From Pseudomonas sp. B21-048 (lineage in GTDB: Bacteria; Pseudomonadota; Gammaproteobacteria; Pseudomonadales; Pseudomonadaceae): 64,000 nucleotides of DNA. Positions 11,830-20,775 of this stretch are shown piece after piece. The notes beneath the pieces are model-generated. The model searched no databases and was not told where the DNA came from. It was given only the letters and a program-made list of their open reading frames with translations. The stretch lies in contig NZ_CP087168.1 in assembly GCF_024748615.1 (NCBI RefSeq), positions 1 through 64,000 of the forward strand. Reading direction: 5' to 3'. Every line of letters begins with the position of its first letter. Position 1 is the first letter of the stretch. The translations under genes and the position numbers were made by a program.

Positions 11830-14139
11830 ATGAAGAGCCGACCAAGGAAGGACGAGCGTGAACCAACCCAGGCTCAGCGACTTTTTCGGCGAATGGTCCG
11901 CGAATGGTTGTGGGTCAGTCTGATCCTGTTGCCGCTGACGGCGCTGTTGTCCATGAGCCAGGGCTTGTCCTTGAGCTATCTGCTGTACGACAAGCTGCGC
12001 CGGTTGAACCCGCTGCCAGTTGACCCGCGAATACTCATTGTCACGATCGACGACTACAGCGTGCAGCAGCTCGGTCCATGGCCGTGGCCGCGGGCCATGC
12101 ACGCGCAGTTGCTTGATCGGCTCAGCGCCGCGAACGCCAAAGGCGTTCTGTTCGACGTGATCTTCAGCGAGTCCGATAGCCATCCCGGTAACGATCAGCT
12201 TTTGACCCAGGCGGCCTGTCGGGCCGGGAATGTTTTCGTGCCGCTGCTGCGCGAAGGCGTCGAGCGTTATGGAGAGCCCTTGGGGGAAATTGAACCGGTG
12301 ACTCCGCTGAGCCATTGCGCCAAAGGCGTCGGACACATCGATGCCGAAGCGGATGCCGACGGAATTGTGCGCAGAGTGTATTTAAGTGAAGGACCAGCGC
12401 AAAACCCCCGCCCGCAACTGGCCTGGCTGCTGTACGAAGAAACCCTTGCTGACAAGGGAAATGCACGGATGCCTGGTACCCCGGCCCTGCCATCGGCGCA
12501 AGGCTGGCAGCGAACGCATGAAATACGGATTCCTTTCATCCGTTCCGATGCGGGCTTTCCCACTGTGCCCTACGTCAGGGTATTGCGCGGCGAAGTCCCG
12601 CCCGAGTTGTTGCGCGATCGTTTGATCCTGATCGGCTCAACCGCTCCAGGCCTGGGGGACCGTTATGTGACGCAATCGGCGAGCATCGGCACCACACCGG
12701 GCATCGAGATTCAGGCGAATATCCTCAACGGGCTGGTGCAACAGCGCAATATCGTGGCTGTTGATCAGCGCCTGGGGGCGTTTCTATCGGTGGTAATAGT
12801 TGGTGAGTTACTGGGCCTGCTGTTGGTGCGTCCACGTCGTGCCCTATGGCTGACACTGGGAGCAATGACGGCCGTTCTGTTGGGTTCGGGCTTACTGTTG
12901 CGGCTTGGCTGGTGGTGGTCACCGGCCGCGAGTCTGCTGGGTATGATGCTGGGCTACCTGATCTGGAATTGGCGAAGGCTGAACGCGGTGCTCGCCTATT
13001 TCGGCTGGGAACTGGCGCGTCTGGATAGCGAGCCAAAAGTCTTTCCCGAACGTCGTCGTACCCAAGCGCCAGCCGGTGATGTGCTGCAAGGGCAAATCGT
13101 CGCGCTGGAGCAGGCCATGAGCCGGACCCGCGATACCCGGCGTTTCATTGCCGATGGACTGGAATACCTGCCGGTGGCGACGCTGATCAGCGATCCGGGC
13201 GGGCGTATTCTGCTGGCCAACCGCAAAGCCCGAGAGGTATTTTCCTGTGATCTGGTGGGCGAGGACGTGCTCGAGCAGCTGAGCGACCTGGGTTATCCGG
13301 CGTTGTCCGGCGGAATTCAGTCTGCATTGTCGACCCTGGAGCCGCTGGAGTTTCGTGATAGCCAGGCACGCAGCCTGCGTCTGGATCGGGCACCGCTGTT
13401 GCCGGCCGAGGGTGACTCCGTGATTGGTTGGCTGCTGAGCCTCACTGACTTGAGCGTCGAGCGGGACGCCGAAGAACAGCGAGCCGTATTGTTGCGCTTT
13501 TTGTCCCATGACCTCAGAGCTCCTCACTCGGCGATTCTGGCCTTGCTCGACGTTCAGCGTCATCAGGTGGCCGGCGACACACAAGTGTTCAGCCAGATTG
13601 AGTTACAAGTGCGCAAGGCGCTGAACCTGACTGAGGCTTTTGTGCAGTTGGCAAAAGCCGAATCCGAGGTCTATCAGTTTCAGCCGAGCATGTTCGCAAT
13701 GTTGTTGCTCGATACCTTCGACCAGGCATCGAGCATCGCTCATCTGAAGAACATTCAACTGCAGCATGACCTCGACGAAGACGCTGAAGCGCTGGTCCTG
13801 GCCGATCAATCGCTACTGACACGGGCACTGTTCAACCTGCTGGAAAACGCCATCAAGTACAGTCCGGCGGGCTCGCGGATCTCGGTGCGGGTGAGTTATG
13901 CCGAGGGCTGGCTGCTGTGCGAAATCGCCGATCAGGGCCGAGGGATTGCTGTCGATGAACTTCCCGAGTTGTTCAGTCAGTATCGGCGTTTTACCTCGGC
14001 TCACGGCAGCGATGGCCTGGGGCTGGGTTTGTCTATGGTCAAGGCCGTGATGGATCGCCATGGCGGGAGGATTTCCTGTCATAGCGTGGTGGGCCAAGGC
14101 ACGACGTTCAGTATCCGGTTGCCGCTATTGAGCGAGTGA
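11830..14139 (+). CDS. CHASE2-domain sensor histidine kinase
   Basis: A 769-residue membrane kinase. After an N-terminal membrane segment (about 28-50) comes a large extracytoplasmic CHASE2 domain (about 60-310, with ILIVTIDDYSVQQLGPWPW and VLFDVIFSESD). Then come three clustered transmembrane segments (about 318-385), a PAS-like region (about 440-540), a dimerisation/phosphoacceptor box with LSHDLRAPHSAI (around 560) and a HATPase domain with NLLENAIKYS, GRGI and GLGLGLSMVKAVMDRHGG. There is no receiver domain, so it needs a partner, presumably the divergent regulator at 10577-11296. CHASE2 ligands are not known. A terminator follows at 14161. Confidence 0.94.
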   Translation: MKSRPRKDEREPTQAQRLFRRMVREWLWVSLILLPLTALLSMSQGLSLSYLLYDKLRRLNPLPVDPRILIVTIDDYSVQQLGPWPWPRAMHAQLLDRLSAANAKGVLFDVIFSESDSHPGNDQLLTQAACRAGNVFVPLLREGVERYGEPLGEIEPVTPLSHCAKGVGHIDAEADADGIVRRVYLSEGPAQNPRPQLAWLLYEETLADKGNARMPGTPALPSAQGWQRTHEIRIPFIRSDAGFPTVPYVRVLRGEVPPELLRDRLILIGSTAPGLGDRYVTQSASIGTTPGIEIQANILNGLVQQRNIVAVDQRLGAFLSVVIVGELLGLLLVRPRRALWLTLGAMTAVLLGSGLLLRLGWWWSPAASLLGMMLGYLIWNWRRLNAVLAYFGWELARLDSEPKVFPERRRTQAPAGDVLQGQIVALEQAMSRTRDTRRFIADGLEYLPVATLISDPGGRILLANRKAREVFSCDLVGEDVLEQLSDLGYPALSGGIQSALSTLEPLEFRDSQARSLRLDRAPLLPAEGDSVIGWLLSLTDLSVERDAEEQRAVLLRFLSHDLRAPHSAILALLDVQRHQVAGDTQVFSQIELQVRKALNLTEAFVQLAKAESEVYQFQPSMFAMLLLDTFDQASSIAHLKNIQLQHDLDEDAEALVLADQSLLTRALFNLLENAIKYSPAGSRISVRVSYAEGWLLCEIADQGRGIAVDELPELFSQYRRFTSAHGSDGLGLGLSMVKAVMDRHGGRISCHSVVGQGTTFSIRLPLLSE

Positions 14140-14160
14140 GCCTGACGCTTCAACGGGCAT

Positions 14161-14191
14161 AAAAAAACCGGCTATATCAGCCGGTTTTTTT
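14161..14191. terminator. Bidirectional terminator between CHASE2 kinase and plsC
   Basis: AAAAAAACCGGCT pairs perfectly with AGCCGGTTTTTTT around the loop ATATC, 21 bp after the kinase stop. Runs on both flanks make it usable in both directions, so it may also end the convergent plsC transcript. Confidence 0.93.
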
Positions 14192-14320
14192 ACGTCCGAA
14201 ATAAACTTATGCACCTTTTTCGACGTTTTATTTGCTTAAGAAATATGTATGTAAATCATAAGCTTAAAAACTAAAAACGACGTTTTTCAATAAAACGGTA
14301 CACAGGTTATCCACAGAAAC
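14192..14320. other. AT-rich spacer with DnaA box and direct repeat
   Basis: This 129-bp gap is strongly AT-rich in a GC-rich chromosome. It contains CGACGTTTT twice in the same orientation (14221-14229 and 14278-14286), an interrupted palindrome between them, an exact DnaA box TTATCCACA at 14307-14315 and a weaker TTATGCACC-like site near 14207. No gene is visible. It marks the boundary between the accessory region and the conserved plsC block. Confidence 0.6.
14307..14315 (+). promoter_or_regulatory. Exact DnaA box (intergenic)
   Basis: TTATCCACA, the high-affinity DnaA box sequence, lies just downstream of the plsC stop beside an AT-rich segment. It is one of the few exact copies in the window that is not inside a gene. 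Confidence 0.6.
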
Positions 14321-15100
14321 TCAGACAGTCACTTGATCAGTAGCGCTGGGTGCCGCAGGGGCTGCTGGCAGTGAGCCCATCTCTCGCTGCATCTGTTCGT
14401 TCCAGGCTTGCACCCGGTCATTCAGGTCGGCGATGGCTCGTGGCCCGCTACCCTCGGCGTACATCGGTGCGCCGATGATCACCGTGATCACCCCCTGCTT
14501 CTTTGCCCAACCGGTTTTTGGCCAGAATTTGCCGGCATTGTGCGCAATCGGCAGTACCGGTAATGACGCATTGACGGCCAACGCGGTGCCACCGCGGGAG
14601 AACTTGCCGATGGTGCCGTAAGGAACGCGAGTTCCTTCCGGGAAGATCAGTACCCAGACATTGTCCTTGAGCAGTTCATCGCCCTTCTTCGCTACGTGCT
14701 TGAGCGCAGCTTTTGGATTGCCACGGTCGATGGCGATCGGTCGCAGCATGGCCATGGCCCAGCCAAAGAATGGAACGTAGAGCAGTTCGCGCTTGAGCAC
14801 CTGGCTCAGAGGCGAGAAATAGGCCGAGAGAAAGAATGTTTCCCAGGTGCTCTGGTGGTTCGACTGAATCACGCAGGGCTGCTCAGGCACATTCTGGGCA
14901 CCCTTCACTTCGTAACGGATGCCCAGAAAGACGTTGCTCAGCCACAAGGCGCAGCGGCACCAATACACATTGATAAAACGATAACGCGCCTTGAACGGCA
15001 GAAACGGCGCGATAAAAAAGCTCAGGGTGCACCAGAGCAAAGAGCTGGTGCCCAGCAGCAGGTAAAAGAGGAAGGTTCTGATGGCCTGCAGTATCGACAT
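14321..15100 (-). CDS. plsC: 1-acyl-sn-glycerol-3-phosphate acyltransferase (PlsC/LptA type)
   Basis: This membrane enzyme acylates lysophosphatidic acid to phosphatidic acid in phospholipid synthesis. The acyltransferase motifs are in order: NHQSTWETF (the HX4D-like block I), LRPIAIDRGNPKA, FPEGTRVPYG (block III) and LPIAHNAG (block IV). A hydrophobic N-terminus (about 8-40) anchors it. I start at ATG 15100 (259 residues, MSILQAIRTFLFYLLLG), the usual Pseudomonas start; an upstream GTG at 15143-15145 is in frame but badly spaced. It lies 82 bp downstream of gmhB on the same strand, as in PAO1 (PA0005-PA0006). Confidence 0.95.
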   Translation of the reverse strand: MSILQAIRTFLFYLLLGTSSLLWCTLSFFIAPFLPFKARYRFINVYWCRCALWLSNVFLGIRYEVKGAQNVPEQPCVIQSNHQSTWETFFLSAYFSPLSQVLKRELLYVPFFGWAMAMLRPIAIDRGNPKAALKHVAKKGDELLKDNVWVLIFPEGTRVPYGTIGKFSRGGTALAVNASLPVLPIAHNAGKFWPKTGWAKKQGVITVIIGAPMYAEGSGPRAIADLNDRVQAWNEQMQREMGSLPAAPAAPSATDQVTV

Positions 15101-15182
15101 GGCGACATTTACCGTTGCGGGCATTGCCCGCCTATTCAAACGCACTCCCGATCAGTCCTTGGCCAGGATTGTCAGAAGAGCC

Positions 15183-15716
15183 TTAGTGATGGATAAGTTC
15201 CGCGGCAATCGCCGCCAGATCGTCAAAAATCAAGGTGCCCGCCGGCAGGGTTTTGCTATGAGTCTTTTCGCCTTTCCCTGTCTTTACCAAAACTGGCTGA
15301 CAGTCGACGGCTCTGGCGGCTTCCAGGTCACCGAGAGTATCGCCGACGAACCATAGATTCGTCAGCGAAACGTTGTAATGCGCGGCGATGGTTTTCAACA
15401 TCCCGGGTTTGGGCTTGCGGCAATCGCAGCCATCATCTGGCCCGTGCGGGCAATAGACGATCAGCCCGACTTCGCCGCCCTGCTCCGCCACCAGCTCGCG
15501 CAAGCGAGCGTGCATGGCGTCCAAGGTGGCGATGTCGTAATAGCCGCGAGCGATGCCTGACTGGTTGGTAGCGACCGCCACCGTCCAGCCGGCCTTGCTC
15601 AACTGCGCGATCGCTTCGATCGAACCGGGGAGCGGAATCCACTCCTCCACCGACTTGATGTACGCGTCGGAGTCGTAATTGATCACTCCGTCCCGATCGA
15701 GAATCAGCAGTTTCAA
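15183..15716 (-). CDS. gmhB: D-glycero-beta-D-manno-heptose-1,7-bisphosphate 7-phosphatase
   Basis: GmhB removes the 7-phosphate from heptose bisphosphate in ADP-heptose synthesis for LPS core. The 177-residue HAD phosphatase has the motif LILDRDGVIN with nucleophile Asp, VATNQSG (motif II) and WFVGDTLGDLEAA (motif IV). The zinc-binding loop is the Cys/His set CPHGPDDGCDCRKPKPG. I start at TTG 15716, which follows TAAGGGG at good spacing and gives the family N-terminus MKLLILDRDG. The frame stays open further upstream inside glyS, but that part is not coding. Confidence 0.95.
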   Translation of the reverse strand: MKLLILDRDGVINYDSDAYIKSVEEWIPLPGSIEAIAQLSKAGWTVAVATNQSGIARGYYDIATLDAMHARLRELVAEQGGEVGLIVYCPHGPDDGCDCRKPKPGMLKTIAAHYNVSLTNLWFVGDTLGDLEAARAVDCQPVLVKTGKGEKTHSKTLPAGTLIFDDLAAIAAELIHH

Positions 15717-15726
15717 CAGCAGCCCC

Positions 15727-17781
15727 TTAGCCCAGCAGCGAAATGTCGGCGACGCCGAGGAACAAACCACGCAGACGCGCCAGCAGCGCATAGCGGTTGG
15801 CTCGCACCTTGGCATCTTCAGCGTTGACCATCACCGCTTCGAAGAACGCATCCACCGGCTCGCGCAAGGCGGCCAGACGCGCCAGCGATTCGCTGTACTG
15901 GCGGGCCGCCGCCATTGGCTGAACAGCCTGGTCTGCCTGCTGGATCGCCGAATACAGCGAGAACTCGTTGGCATTGTCGAAGTACTTGGCTTCAACGACC
16001 GAAGGAACAGAGCCTTCGACCTTGCTCAGCAAGTTCGAAACACGCTTGTTCACGGCGGCCAGGGCAGCGGCTTCCGGCAATTTGCGGAACGCTTCTACCG
16101 CTTGTACACGCTGATCGAAGTCCAGCGCCGAACCCGGCTTCAGGGCACGTACCGACAGGTAAGTCCCGACATCAACGCCTTCGTCTTCATAACGGGCGCG
16201 CAGACGGTCGAAGATGAATTCCAGCACCGAGTCATTCAGGCCGGCAGCCTTGACCTTGGTACCGAACGCATTCACGGCAAACGCCACGGCGTCGTTCAGG
16301 TCGAGGTCGAGCTTCTTGTCGATCAGGATGCGCAATACACCCAGCGCTGCACGGCGCAGGGCATACGGGTCTTTGCTCCCGGTAGGCAGCATGCCGATAC
16401 CGAAAATACCCACCAGCGTGTCGAGCTTGTCGGCGATGGCCACGGCCGCACCAGTCAGGGTGGTCGGCAGTTCAGCGCCGGCACCGCGCGGCATGTACTG
16501 CTCGTTCAGCGCCAGTGCGACTTCTTCCGGCTCGCTATCATTGAGGGCGTAGTAGTAACCGGCGACACCTTGCATCTCCGGGAACTCACCGACCATCTCG
16601 GTCGCCAGGTCGCATTTGGACAGCAGGCCGGCACGGGAAGCCCAGGCAGCGTTGCCGCCAATGCGTTGAGCGATGAATGCGGCGAGTTTGGAAACGCGCT
16701 CGGCCTTGTCGTAAACGCTGCCGAGTTTTTCCTGGAACACCACGTTCTGCAGACGCAAATTGAAGTCTTCGAGTTTTTGCTTCTTGTCTTGCTTGAAGAA
16801 GAACTCGGCGTCGGTCAGGCGTGGGCGAACCACTTTCTCGTTACCGGCGATGATCTGCTGCGGGTCTTTGCTCTCGATGTTGGCCACGGTAATGAAACGT
16901 GGCAGCAACTTGCCGTCGGCATCCAGCAGGCAGAAATATTTCTGGTTGTCCTGCATGGTGGTGATCAGCGCTTCTTGCGGCACGTCGAGGAACCGTTCTT
17001 CGAACGAGCACACCAGCGGCACCGGCCATTCAACCAGCGCGGTCACTTCGTCGAGCAGGCTCGGCGGCACAATGGCCGTCCCTTCCTGCAGCGTCGCCAG
17101 TTCTTCGGTACGTTTGCTGATCAGCTCGCGACGCTCGTTGGCGTCGGCCAACACGTAAGCCGCACGCAGATCGCTCAGGTAGTTGGCTGGCGAGGTGATG
17201 CGCACGCTTTCAGGATGATGGAAGCGGTGACCACGGGAATCGCGACCCGCCTTCTGGGCGAGGATGGTGCAGTCGATGACGTGGTCACCGAGCAGCATCA
17301 CCAGCCACTGGGTAGGGCGAACGAATTCTTCCTTGCGAGCACCCCAGCGCATGCGCTTGGGGATCGGCAGGTCGTTCAGGGAATCTTCGACGATGGTAGG
17401 CATCAGGCTCGCGGTCGGCTTGCCAGCGATGCTTTGGCTGTAGCGCAGTTTCGGACCGCTCTGATCGATTTCGCTCAGGTCGACGCCGCACTTCTTGGCG
17501 AAGCCCAGGGCTGCTTGAGTCGGGTTGCCTTCGGCATCGAACGCGGCCTGACGCGGCGGGCCGTCGAGGTTGATGCTGCGATCTGGCTGCTGGGTCGCCA
17601 GCGCGGTAATCAGTACGGCCAGACGACGTGGCGCGGCGTAGACGGTTTTGGTTTCGTAGTTCAGGCCGGCAGCTTGCAGGCCTTTGTCGATACCGGCCAT
17701 AAACGCTTCGGCCAGGGTATTCAGGGCTTTGGGTGGCAGTTCTTCGGTGCCCAATTCAACCAGAAAATCTTGAGCACTCAT
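15727..17781 (-). CDS. glyS: Glycine--tRNA ligase beta subunit
   Basis: GlyS is the 684-residue beta chain of the alpha2beta2 glycyl-tRNA synthetase and provides tRNA binding. It begins [20 protein letters not shown], the standard beta-subunit N-terminus, and has the HD-like and anticodon-binding C-terminal half ending in [15 protein letters not shown]. Its ATG overlaps the glyQ stop by 4 bp (ATGA), indicating translational coupling. gmhB follows with only 10 bp between. A long opposite-strand frame across this gene is an antisense shadow. Confidence 0.98.
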   Translation of the reverse strand: MSAQDFLVELGTEELPPKALNTLAEAFMAGIDKGLQAAGLNYETKTVYAAPRRLAVLITALATQQPDRSINLDGPPRQAAFDAEGNPTQAALGFAKKCGVDLSEIDQSGPKLRYSQSIAGKPTASLMPTIVEDSLNDLPIPKRMRWGARKEEFVRPTQWLVMLLGDHVIDCTILAQKAGRDSRGHRFHHPESVRITSPANYLSDLRAAYVLADANERRELISKRTEELATLQEGTAIVPPSLLDEVTALVEWPVPLVCSFEERFLDVPQEALITTMQDNQKYFCLLDADGKLLPRFITVANIESKDPQQIIAGNEKVVRPRLTDAEFFFKQDKKQKLEDFNLRLQNVVFQEKLGSVYDKAERVSKLAAFIAQRIGGNAAWASRAGLLSKCDLATEMVGEFPEMQGVAGYYYALNDSEPEEVALALNEQYMPRGAGAELPTTLTGAAVAIADKLDTLVGIFGIGMLPTGSKDPYALRRAALGVLRILIDKKLDLDLNDAVAFAVNAFGTKVKAAGLNDSVLEFIFDRLRARYEDEGVDVGTYLSVRALKPGSALDFDQRVQAVEAFRKLPEAAALAAVNKRVSNLLSKVEGSVPSVVEAKYFDNANEFSLYSAIQQADQAVQPMAAARQYSESLARLAALREPVDAFFEAVMVNAEDAKVRANRYALLARLRGLFLGVADISLLG

Positions 17782-18731
17782 TGTGCAGCCTCCAGCTTGG
17801 CCAGTACTTCATCACGCAGGTCCGGAGTCGCCATCGGGAAGCCCAGCTTGGCGCGAGCCAGCAGGTAGGCTTGCGCAACGGAACGCGCCAGGGTGCGTAC
17901 ACGCAGAATGTATTGCTGACGCGCGGTCACCGAGATCGCCCGGCGCGCATCCAGCAGGTTGAAGGTGTGGGAAGCCTTCAACACCATTTCGTAGCTCGGC
18001 AACGGCAATGGCTGATCGAGTTCGATCAGGCGCTTGGCTTCGCTTTCATAGAAGTCGAACAACTCGAACAGCTTCTCGACGTTGGCGTGTTCGAAGTTGT
18101 AGGTCGACTGCTCCACTTCGTTCTGGTGGAACACGTCGCCGTAGGTCACCTTGCCGAACGGACCGTCAGCCCAGACCAGGTCGTAGACTGAGTCCACGCC
18201 TTGCAGGTACATGGCCAGACGCTCCAGACCGTAAGTGATCTCGCCGGTCACCGGGTAGCATTCGATGCCGCCCGCTTGCTGGAAGTAAGTGAACTGCGTC
18301 ACTTCCATACCGTTGAGCCAGACTTCCCAGCCCAGACCCCAGGCGCCCAGCGTTGGCGACTCCCAGTTGTCTTCGACGAAGCGGATGTCGTGCACCAGCG
18401 GGTCGAGGCCCACGTGCTTGAGGGAACCCAGGTACAGTTCCTGGAAGTTGTCCGGGTTCGGCTTCAGGACTACCTGGAACTGGTAGTAGTGCTGCAGACG
18501 GTTCGGGTTTTCGCCGTAGCGGCCGTCAGTCGGGCGACGACTGGGCTGCACATAAGCGGCGTTCCAGGTTTCCGGGCCAATGGCGCGCAGGAACGTGGCA
18601 GTGTGGAAAGTGCCGGCGCCTACTTCCATATCGTAGGGCTGAAGTACCACACAACCTTGCTCGGCCCAGTATTGCTGGAGGGCGAGGATCAAGTCTTGGA
18701 AGGTACGCACGGCTGGCGTAGGCTGGCTCAC
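17778..18731 (-). CDS. glyQ: Glycine--tRNA ligase alpha subunit
   Basis: GlyQ is the catalytic class II synthetase chain that activates glycine. The start is GTG 18731, preceded by CAGGTG, giving 317 residues beginning [16 protein letters not shown], the family length. Motifs such as [34 protein letters not shown] and [19 protein letters not shown] are intact. An in-frame extension to 18863 is non-coding. It is divergent from tag. Confidence 0.98.
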   Translation of the reverse strand: MSQPTPAVRTFQDLILALQQYWAEQGCVVLQPYDMEVGAGTFHTATFLRAIGPETWNAAYVQPSRRPTDGRYGENPNRLQHYYQFQVVLKPNPDNFQELYLGSLKHVGLDPLVHDIRFVEDNWESPTLGAWGLGWEVWLNGMEVTQFTYFQQAGGIECYPVTGEITYGLERLAMYLQGVDSVYDLVWADGPFGKVTYGDVFHQNEVEQSTYNFEHANVEKLFELFDFYESEAKRLIELDQPLPLPSYEMVLKASHTFNLLDARRAISVTARQQYILRVRTLARSVAQAYLLARAKLGFPMATPDLRDEVLAKLEAAQ

Positions 18732-18812
18732 GAAATTCACCTGTTTCTTGGGCTGCGATTTAAAGAGCGGGAGTATACCCGATTCGGTCCTGCGCACGCC
18801 CCCTGGAGCCTT

Positions 18813-19370
18813 ATGCCACGCTGCTTTTGGTGTACCGAAGATCCGCTGTACATGGCTTATCACGATCAGGAGTGGGGCACGCCGCTACGCGATGCGCAGG
18901 GTTTGTTCGAGTTGCTTTTGCTCGAAGGGTTCCAGGCCGGGCTTTCCTGGATCACCGTATTGCGCAAACGAGAGCGTTATCGCGAGGTGCTGTTTGGCTT
19001 CGACGTACAGCGCGTGGCACAGATGAGCGATGCGGAAATCGATGAATTGATGCTCGATCCGGGGATCATCCGCAATCGCCTCAAACTCAATGCGGCCCGG
19101 CGCAATGCCCAAGCCTGGCTGGCGCTGGAAGATCCGGTGACGTTTCTCTGGTCGTTTGTCGGCGGAGCGCCTGTGATCAATCATTTCAAGGATCGCAGTG
19201 AAGTGCCGGCCGTGACACCGGTCGCCGTCGAGATGAGCAAAGGCCTGAAAAAAGCCGGCTTCACGTTCGTCGGCCCGACCATTTGTTACGCGTTGATGCA
19301 GGCTTCGGGCATGGTCATGGACCACACTCGGGATTGTGATCGCTACGCCACCTTGGCGAACGGCGGTTAG
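18813..19370 (+). CDS. tag: DNA-3-methyladenine glycosylase I
   Basis: Tag removes 3-methyladenine from alkylated DNA (base excision repair). The 185-residue product starts [22 protein letters not shown], with the family's zinc-binding Cys and His and the YHDQEWG signature. The helix-hairpin region is followed by [20 protein letters not shown] and the C-terminal DHTRDCDRY (second zinc half). ATG 18813 follows a GGAG site. The frame is open far upstream through glyQ antisense, but family length and ribosome binding site fix the start. Confidence 0.96.
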   Translation: MPRCFWCTEDPLYMAYHDQEWGTPLRDAQGLFELLLLEGFQAGLSWITVLRKRERYREVLFGFDVQRVAQMSDAEIDELMLDPGIIRNRLKLNAARRNAQAWLALEDPVTFLWSFVGGAPVINHFKDRSEVPAVTPVAVEMSKGLKKAGFTFVGPTICYALMQASGMVMDHTRDCDRYATLANGG

Positions 19371-19409
19371 AATAGCCGCCTCGCGCACAGCACAAGATCA
19401 GGAGTGACC

Positions 19410-19418
19410 TGTGGATAA
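19410..19418 (-). promoter_or_regulatory. Exact DnaA box overlapping the lpxL start codon
   Basis: TGTGGATAA, the reverse complement of TTATCCACA, includes the lpxL GTG start. Binding here could in principle interfere with lpxL expression. That is inference from position only. Confidence 0.45.
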
Positions 19419-20298
19419 GTTGAAAGGCGCCTTGCTGGTAGGCGCTCTGCGTCTGTTTGCCCTGCTTCCTTGGTGTGCAGTGCAGGCGGTGGGTTCGGCG
19501 ATTGGCTGGATCATGTGGAAAACCCCCAACCGTTCCCGCGACGTGGTACGGATTAACCTCGCCAAGTGCTTCCCGCAGATGGACCCGGCCGAACGCGAAC
19601 GTCTGGTGGGCCAGAGCCTGAAAGACATTGGCAAGTCCCTGACCGAGAGCGCTTGCGCGTGGATCTGGCCGGCTCAGCGTTCCCTTGATCTGGTGCGTGA
19701 AGTCGAAGGTCTCGACGTTTTGAAAGAGGCTTTGGCGTCCGGCAAAGGCGTGGTCGGCATCACCAGCCACCTGGGCAACTGGGAAGTGTTGAACCACTTC
19801 TATTGCAACCAGTGCAAACCGATCATTTTCTACCGTCCACCCAAGCTCAAGGCGGTGGATGAGTTGCTGCGCAAGCAGCGGGTGCAATTGGGTAACCGGG
19901 TGGCTGCTTCCACCAAGGAAGGCATCCTCAGCGTGATCAAGGAAGTGCGCAAAGGTGGTGCAGTGGGCATTCCGGCTGACCCGGAACCAGCCGAATCCGC
20001 CGGGATCTTCGTGCCGTTCTTCGCCACTCAGGCCCTGACCAGCAAATTTGTCCCGAACATGCTGGCCGGCGGCAAAGCGGTCGGCGTGTTCCTGCATGCC
20101 CTGCGGCTTCCGGACGGTTCAGGTTACAAAGTGATCCTCGAAGCAGCGCCAGAGGCCATGTACAGCACCGATACCGAAACCTCCTGCGCGGCGATGAGTC
20201 AGGTAGTCGAACGCTACGTGCGGGCTTATCCGAGCCAGTACATGTGGAGCATGAAGCGCTTCAAGAAGCGTCCGCCGGGCGAAGAACGCTGGTATTGA
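19411..20298 (+). CDS. lpxL: Lipid A biosynthesis lauroyl acyltransferase (LpxL/HtrB family)
   Basis: This inner-membrane enzyme adds a secondary acyl chain to lipid A precursors. The 295-residue product has a hydrophobic N-terminus (about 10-35), the LPLAT block GVVGITSHLGNWEVLNH (HX4D/E-type catalytic motif), FYRPPKLKAVDELLRK, and the C-terminal PSQYMWSMKRFKKRPPGEERWY typical of HtrB/LpxL. GTG 19411 is preceded by AGGAGTGA. Whether it transfers laurate or 2-hydroxylaurate cannot be read from sequence. It follows tag by 40 bp. Confidence 0.93.
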   Translation: MDKLKGALLVGALRLFALLPWCAVQAVGSAIGWIMWKTPNRSRDVVRINLAKCFPQMDPAERERLVGQSLKDIGKSLTESACAWIWPAQRSLDLVREVEGLDVLKEALASGKGVVGITSHLGNWEVLNHFYCNQCKPIIFYRPPKLKAVDELLRKQRVQLGNRVAASTKEGILSVIKEVRKGGAVGIPADPEPAESAGIFVPFFATQALTSKFVPNMLAGGKAVGVFLHALRLPDGSGYKVILEAAPEAMYSTDTETSCAAMSQVVERYVRAYPSQYMWSMKRFKKRPPGEERWY

Positions 20299-20332
20299 GA
20301 CACTGGATGATCTAACGCTGTGGTCCCTTGTG

Positions 20333-20644
20333 TCAGATCTGACGCTCAAGCTTTTTCAGAAACACCGTCATCTCCTTCTCGGCCTGCTTGTCGCCATGGT
20401 TGCGGGCGGCTTCCAGGCCCTGTTCCCAGGCCTGACGCGCCGCCGCGTAATCCGCCAGCGCCAGATGGGCCTTGCCCAATAGCTTCCAGGCCGCCGAATA
20501 CTTTGGATCGAACTCGACGCAGCGCTGGAAATGCGCTGCGGCTTTGGCATTTTCACCCAGATCCAGATAACCCTTGCCCAAGCCGAAGCGCAGCAGCGAG
20601 TTATCCACACCCTTGGCGAGCATTTTTTCCAGGGATTCGATCAT
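20333..20644 (-). CDS. Small TPR-repeat protein
   Basis: A 103-residue soluble protein made almost entirely of tetratricopeptide repeats: LLRFGLGKGYLDLGENAKAAAHFQRCVEFDP is one unit and AAWKLLGKAHLALADYAAARQAWEQGLEAA a second. TPR proteins usually act as protein-protein scaffolds; no partner is evident. I start at ATG 20644 (MIESLEKMLAKG). The open frame continues to 20716 but only by reading into the REPIN repeat. It is convergent with lpxL. Confidence 0.85.
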   Translation of the reverse strand: MIESLEKMLAKGVDNSLLRFGLGKGYLDLGENAKAAAHFQRCVEFDPKYSAAWKLLGKAHLALADYAAARQAWEQGLEAARNHGDKQAEKEMTVFLKKLERQI

Positions 20645-20662
20645 CGGTGCTTCCTCAGTCAG

Positions 20663-20775
20663 TGATCGTTCCCACGCTCCGCGTGGAAATGCAGTCCGGG
20701 ACGCTCTGCGTCCCATTCAAAGCCGAACGCGGAGCGTCCGTTGAGGCATTCCCACGCCGAGCGTGGGAACGATCA
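20663..20775. repeat. REPIN-type inverted repeat (copy 1)
   Basis: The ends are exact inverted copies: TGATCGTTCCCACGC at the left and GCGTGGGAACGATCA at the right. Inner paired arms GGGACGCTCTGCGTCCC and CGCGGAGCGTCC lie between. It fits exactly between the trkA stop (20776) and the TPR start. It belongs to the same family as the copy at 32664-32749. Confidence 0.9.

Noticed and set aside
15679..17868. 729-residue plus-strand frame across glyS
   Set aside because: Complete antisense overlap with glyS, which is fully conserved; the residue pattern is typical of a codon shadow.
18201..18812. N-terminal extension of the tag frame
   Set aside because: It reads antisense through glyQ. Family length and a GGAG site place the real start at 18813.
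20645..20716. Upstream extension of the TPR protein
   Set aside because: The extra codons (MGRRASRTAFPRGAWERS) are translated REPIN sequence, not a protein domain.
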